Source: Bradyrhizobium sp. CCBAU 53340 (GTDB lineage: Bacteria > Pseudomonadota > Alphaproteobacteria > Rhizobiales > Xanthobacteraceae). From it: DNA of 64,000 nt. The stretch covers positions 434,001 through 498,000 of the forward strand of contig NZ_CP030056.1 of NCBI RefSeq assembly GCF_015291645.1. Reading direction: 5' to 3'. Positions 61,948 through 64,000 of this stretch are shown here, piece after piece. The position numbers and the translations under genes were made by a program. The first letter of the stretch is position 1. Every line of letters begins with the position of its first letter. Below the pieces are notes generated by a model. The model was given only the letters and a program-made list of their open reading frames with translations, had not been told where the DNA came from and made no database searches.

Positions 61948-63357
61948 ATGGCAAACAGCGAAACTCTGTTCGACAAGATCTGGCTGTCGCATGTTATCCG
62001 GGAGATTGAAGATGGCGTGTTTCTTCTTCATGTGGACCGGCACATGGTTCATGAATGCACATCGGCTGCCGCCTTCGAGGGCTTGAAGCGTGCTGGCCGC
62101 AAGACCCGTAATCCCGAACTGACCTATGCTGTTGTCGATCACATCCTTTCCACGGCGAAAGGTCGTACGGGAGAGACGTTCGCTGGTGGTCGGGAATTCG
62201 TGCAGCTGTTACGTGAAAATTGTCAGGCTCATAAGATTGAACTCATTGATGTTGACGATCCTCGGCAAGGCATTGTCCATGTAATCGCACCTGAGCTCGG
62301 CATCGTCTTGCCCGGCACAACACTGGTATGCGGCGACAGCCATACGGCAACGTGTGGAGGACTTGGTTGTTGGGCTTGGGGCATTGGCACCAGCGAGGTG
62401 GAGCATGTGCTCGCGACCCAGACAATCGTCCAGCGGCGGCCGAAACGCATGCGTATCAATTTCGAAGGCAAGCTCAACCGAGGGGTATACGCCAAGGATC
62501 TCATTTTGAGATTGATTGGTCAGATCGGCGTTGCGGCGGGACGTGGCTACGCTGTGGAATATGCCGGCAGCGTCATACGGTCTTTGTCGATAGAAGAACG
62601 CCAAACCATCTGCAATATGTCGATCGAGTTCGGTGCGAGAGCTGGACTTATAGCTGCCGATGACGTCACATTCGAATATCTCCACGATCTGCCTTATTCG
62701 CCCAAGGGAGAAATGTGGGAACAGTCATTGGCTTACTGGCGTTCGCTCCCGACCGACCCAGAAGCGGTTTTCGATCGAGAGGTCGATGTTGATTGCACGA
62801 GCATCGGCCCGCAGGTCACCTGGGGGACGACCCCCGAGGATGTTGGCAGCGTCAGCGATCCGATTCCTGATCCCGCGGCGGTTAACGACCTTGCGCGTCG
62901 CGCCGCAATGGACCGTTCGCTGACTTATCTCGGTCTTGAGGCCGGTCAGTCTCTCGAAGGGCTCACCGTCGACGTGGCGTTTATCGGTTCATGCACCAAC
63001 AGCCGCCTTTCCGATATAGAGGCTGCCGCCGAAGTCGTGCGGGGGCGCAAGGTCGCTTCGCATGTACGCGCGCTTGTGGTACCCGGCTCAGCGCAGGTTA
63101 AACATGCCGCTGAATCTCTGGGGCTCGACAAAGTCTTCCTGGAAGCTGGGTTTGAGTGGCGGGAGGCCGGATGTTCCATGTGCGTCGCCATCAATGATGA
63201 CTTTGTAGGACCCGGTAAGCGTTGCATCTCTACGTCGAACCGCAATTTCGAGGGGCGCCAAGGCCAAAAGAGTCGCACCCACCTAGCCAGTCCCGCCTCG
63301 GTGGCCGCCGCTGCGATTGCCGGGGCGGTAACGGACGTCAGAAGGTACTTAACCTAG
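61948..63357 (+). CDS. leuC: Aconitase-family hydratase large subunit (LeuC-like, candidate maleate hydratase)
   Basis: A 469-residue LeuC-family protein with cluster ligands Cys349 (GSCTNS), Cys409 and Cys412 (GCSMC). It keeps GDSHTATCGGLGCWAWGIGTSE and STSNRNFEGRQG. It is clearly paralogous to the LeuC-like gene at 3117, sharing for example the opening DKIW.SHVIR / DKLVDSHVVR. The start at 61948 matches the family; an in-frame GTG at 61909 would add 13 residues. Behind a gentisate dioxygenase and an FAH hydrolase, it most probably forms a maleate hydratase, as the LeuCD-like HbzIJ does in the Pseudomonas alcaligenes gentisate pathway. The symbol gives family membership only. Confidence 0.88.
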   Translation: MANSETLFDKIWLSHVIREIEDGVFLLHVDRHMVHECTSAAAFEGLKRAGRKTRNPELTYAVVDHILSTAKGRTGETFAGGREFVQLLRENCQAHKIELIDVDDPRQGIVHVIAPELGIVLPGTTLVCGDSHTATCGGLGCWAWGIGTSEVEHVLATQTIVQRRPKRMRINFEGKLNRGVYAKDLILRLIGQIGVAAGRGYAVEYAGSVIRSLSIEERQTICNMSIEFGARAGLIAADDVTFEYLHDLPYSPKGEMWEQSLAYWRSLPTDPEAVFDREVDVDCTSIGPQVTWGTTPEDVGSVSDPIPDPAAVNDLARRAAMDRSLTYLGLEAGQSLEGLTVDVAFIGSCTNSRLSDIEAAAEVVRGRKVASHVRALVVPGSAQVKHAAESLGLDKVFLEAGFEWREAGCSMCVAINDDFVGPGKRCISTSNRNFEGRQGQKSRTHLASPASVAAAAIAGAVTDVRRYLT

Positions 63358-63374
63358 GCCGCCGGAGAATTCGT

Positions 63375-64000
63375 ATGGAGAAATACACACGTGTCGAGGG
63401 TGTCGCGGCCAGTTTCCCGCGCCCTAACATCGATACAGACGCGATCATTTCGGTCGCTTGGCAACGCAGCTTGAAGAGCAATCCGGGGGAAGGCCTGTTT
63501 GCGATCTGGCGGTATGATCTGCAAGGCCAAGAGGTGCCGGACTTTATCTTGAACCGCGCCCCCTTTCGCAAGAGCAAAGTTATTGTTGCGGGAGCCAATT
63601 TTGGTTGTGGCAGCTCCCGCGAGTTCGCGGTTTGGGCCCTGGTACGGTTCGGTATTCGCTGCGTGATTGCACCCACCTTTGGCGACATTTTTTACGAAAA
63701 CTCGTTCAAGAACGGGCTGCTACTCGTCACGTTACCGCAGGCAGAGGTTGATGAGATCCATCACCACCTGGCGACCACGAACGATCCGACGATGTCGGTG
63801 GATCTCGAAAGCTGCACCATCGAATTACCGAACGACAGGACAATCGCTTTTAACATTCCAACTGCCCGTCGCGCAACGCTGCTAGAGGGCCTCGACGAGA
63901 TTGGTCAAACGCTAAGATTCGTCGCCGACATTGAGGACTTCCAGCAGAAGAGCCGAGCGTGCCAGCCCTGGTTATACGCGCGACCTGAACCTCGGCATTC
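63375..64000 (+). CDS. leuD: Aconitase-family hydratase small subunit (LeuD-like), 3' end at window edge
   Basis: At least 208 codons, open to the last base, so the stop is outside the window. PNIDTDAIISVAWQRSL and ANFGCGSSREFAVWALVRFGIRCVIAPTFGDIFYENSFKNGLL are the swivel-domain signatures. CGGAG lies eight bases before the ATG at 63375, and the gap to the LeuC-like gene is 17 bases. The pair would form one cytoplasmic hydratase. It is already as long as typical LeuD proteins, so only a few residues should be missing. Confidence 0.88.
   Translation, partial: MEKYTRVEGVAASFPRPNIDTDAIISVAWQRSLKSNPGEGLFAIWRYDLQGQEVPDFILNRAPFRKSKVIVAGANFGCGSSREFAVWALVRFGIRCVIAPTFGDIFYENSFKNGLLLVTLPQAEVDEIHHHLATTNDPTMSVDLESCTIELPNDRTIAFNIPTARRATLLEGLDEIGQTLRFVADIEDFQQKSRACQPWLYARPEPRH

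Noticed and set aside
1..64000. tRNA, rRNA, CRISPR or phage attachment features
   Set aside because: I looked for T-loop sequences, regular short repeats with spacers and integrase genes and found none that hold up.

Overview
The window looks like chromosomal accessory DNA of a high-GC alphaproteobacterium, most likely Bradyrhizobium or a close relative. The evidence is the density of small aromatic-acid catabolic operons, the LivHMGF-type importer with its own acyl-CoA synthetase, the mix of LysR/TetR/PadR/IclR regulators, and the codon usage. I saw no rRNA, tRNA, CRISPR array, phage module or intact transposase.

Layout. (1) 1-4.5 kb, leftward: an aconitase-family dehydratase (LeuC/LeuD-like), a 2-hydroxycarboxylate:Na+ symporter and a mannonate dehydratase-like protein, with a divergent LysR regulator at 4.65 kb. 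(2) 5.6-8.3 kb: a second LysR, a DoxX-like membrane protein and an NmrA-type reductase. (3) 8.3-21.7 kb: an aromatic catabolic block with an acyl-CoA synthetase, a five-gene branched-chain-type ABC importer (LivM frameshifted), two tandem P450s, a TetR regulator, and a LigB dioxygenase / LigJ-like hydratase / RidA / two RraA-type aldolases lower pathway. Four copies of a CCANNTGG operator stand in front of its transcription units. (4) 22-23.1 kb: a GGDEF diguanylate cyclase. (5) 23.3-29.2 kb: an intact aldehyde dehydrogenase beside wreckage: an MpaB-like oxygenase, an MDR reductase, an MFS transporter and a PadR regulator, all broken. (6) 29.6-38.1 kb: an RND efflux operon with two adaptor genes (one with an internal stop), its divergent TetR with a 24-bp palindromic operator, and a chemoreceptor. 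(7) 38.3-51.7 kb: the intact relative of region 5, a PadR-controlled aromatic locus with two leftward operons (VOC protein/SnoaL/MFS/FAH/MDR and FAD monooxygenase/SDR/indolepyruvate oxidoreductase/carotenoid oxygenase). (8) 51.8-53.2 kb: NhaA. (9) 53.5-64 kb: an IclR regulator and a gentisate-type pathway: FAH proteins, an SDR, a fused FAD monooxygenase-alpha/beta hydrolase, a gentisate dioxygenase-like cupin protein, and a second LeuC/LeuD-like pair running off the right edge.

How it fits together. Region 9 reads as ester or hydroxybenzoate -> gentisate -> maleylpyruvate -> maleate + pyruvate -> malate, with the LeuCD-like pair as the probable maleate hydratase. Region 1 pairs a paralogous LeuCD-like enzyme with a dicarboxylate carrier, so it may take up and hydrate a free unsaturated diacid. 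Region 7 is tied together by the classical PadR dyad ATGT-N8-ACAT at both operon heads. The same double-site operator survives in the decayed region 5, which shows that the two regions are related by duplication or parallel acquisition followed by decay. Several otherwise good genes carry single frameshifts or stops. Either this region is eroding or the sequence has residual indel errors; raw reads would decide.
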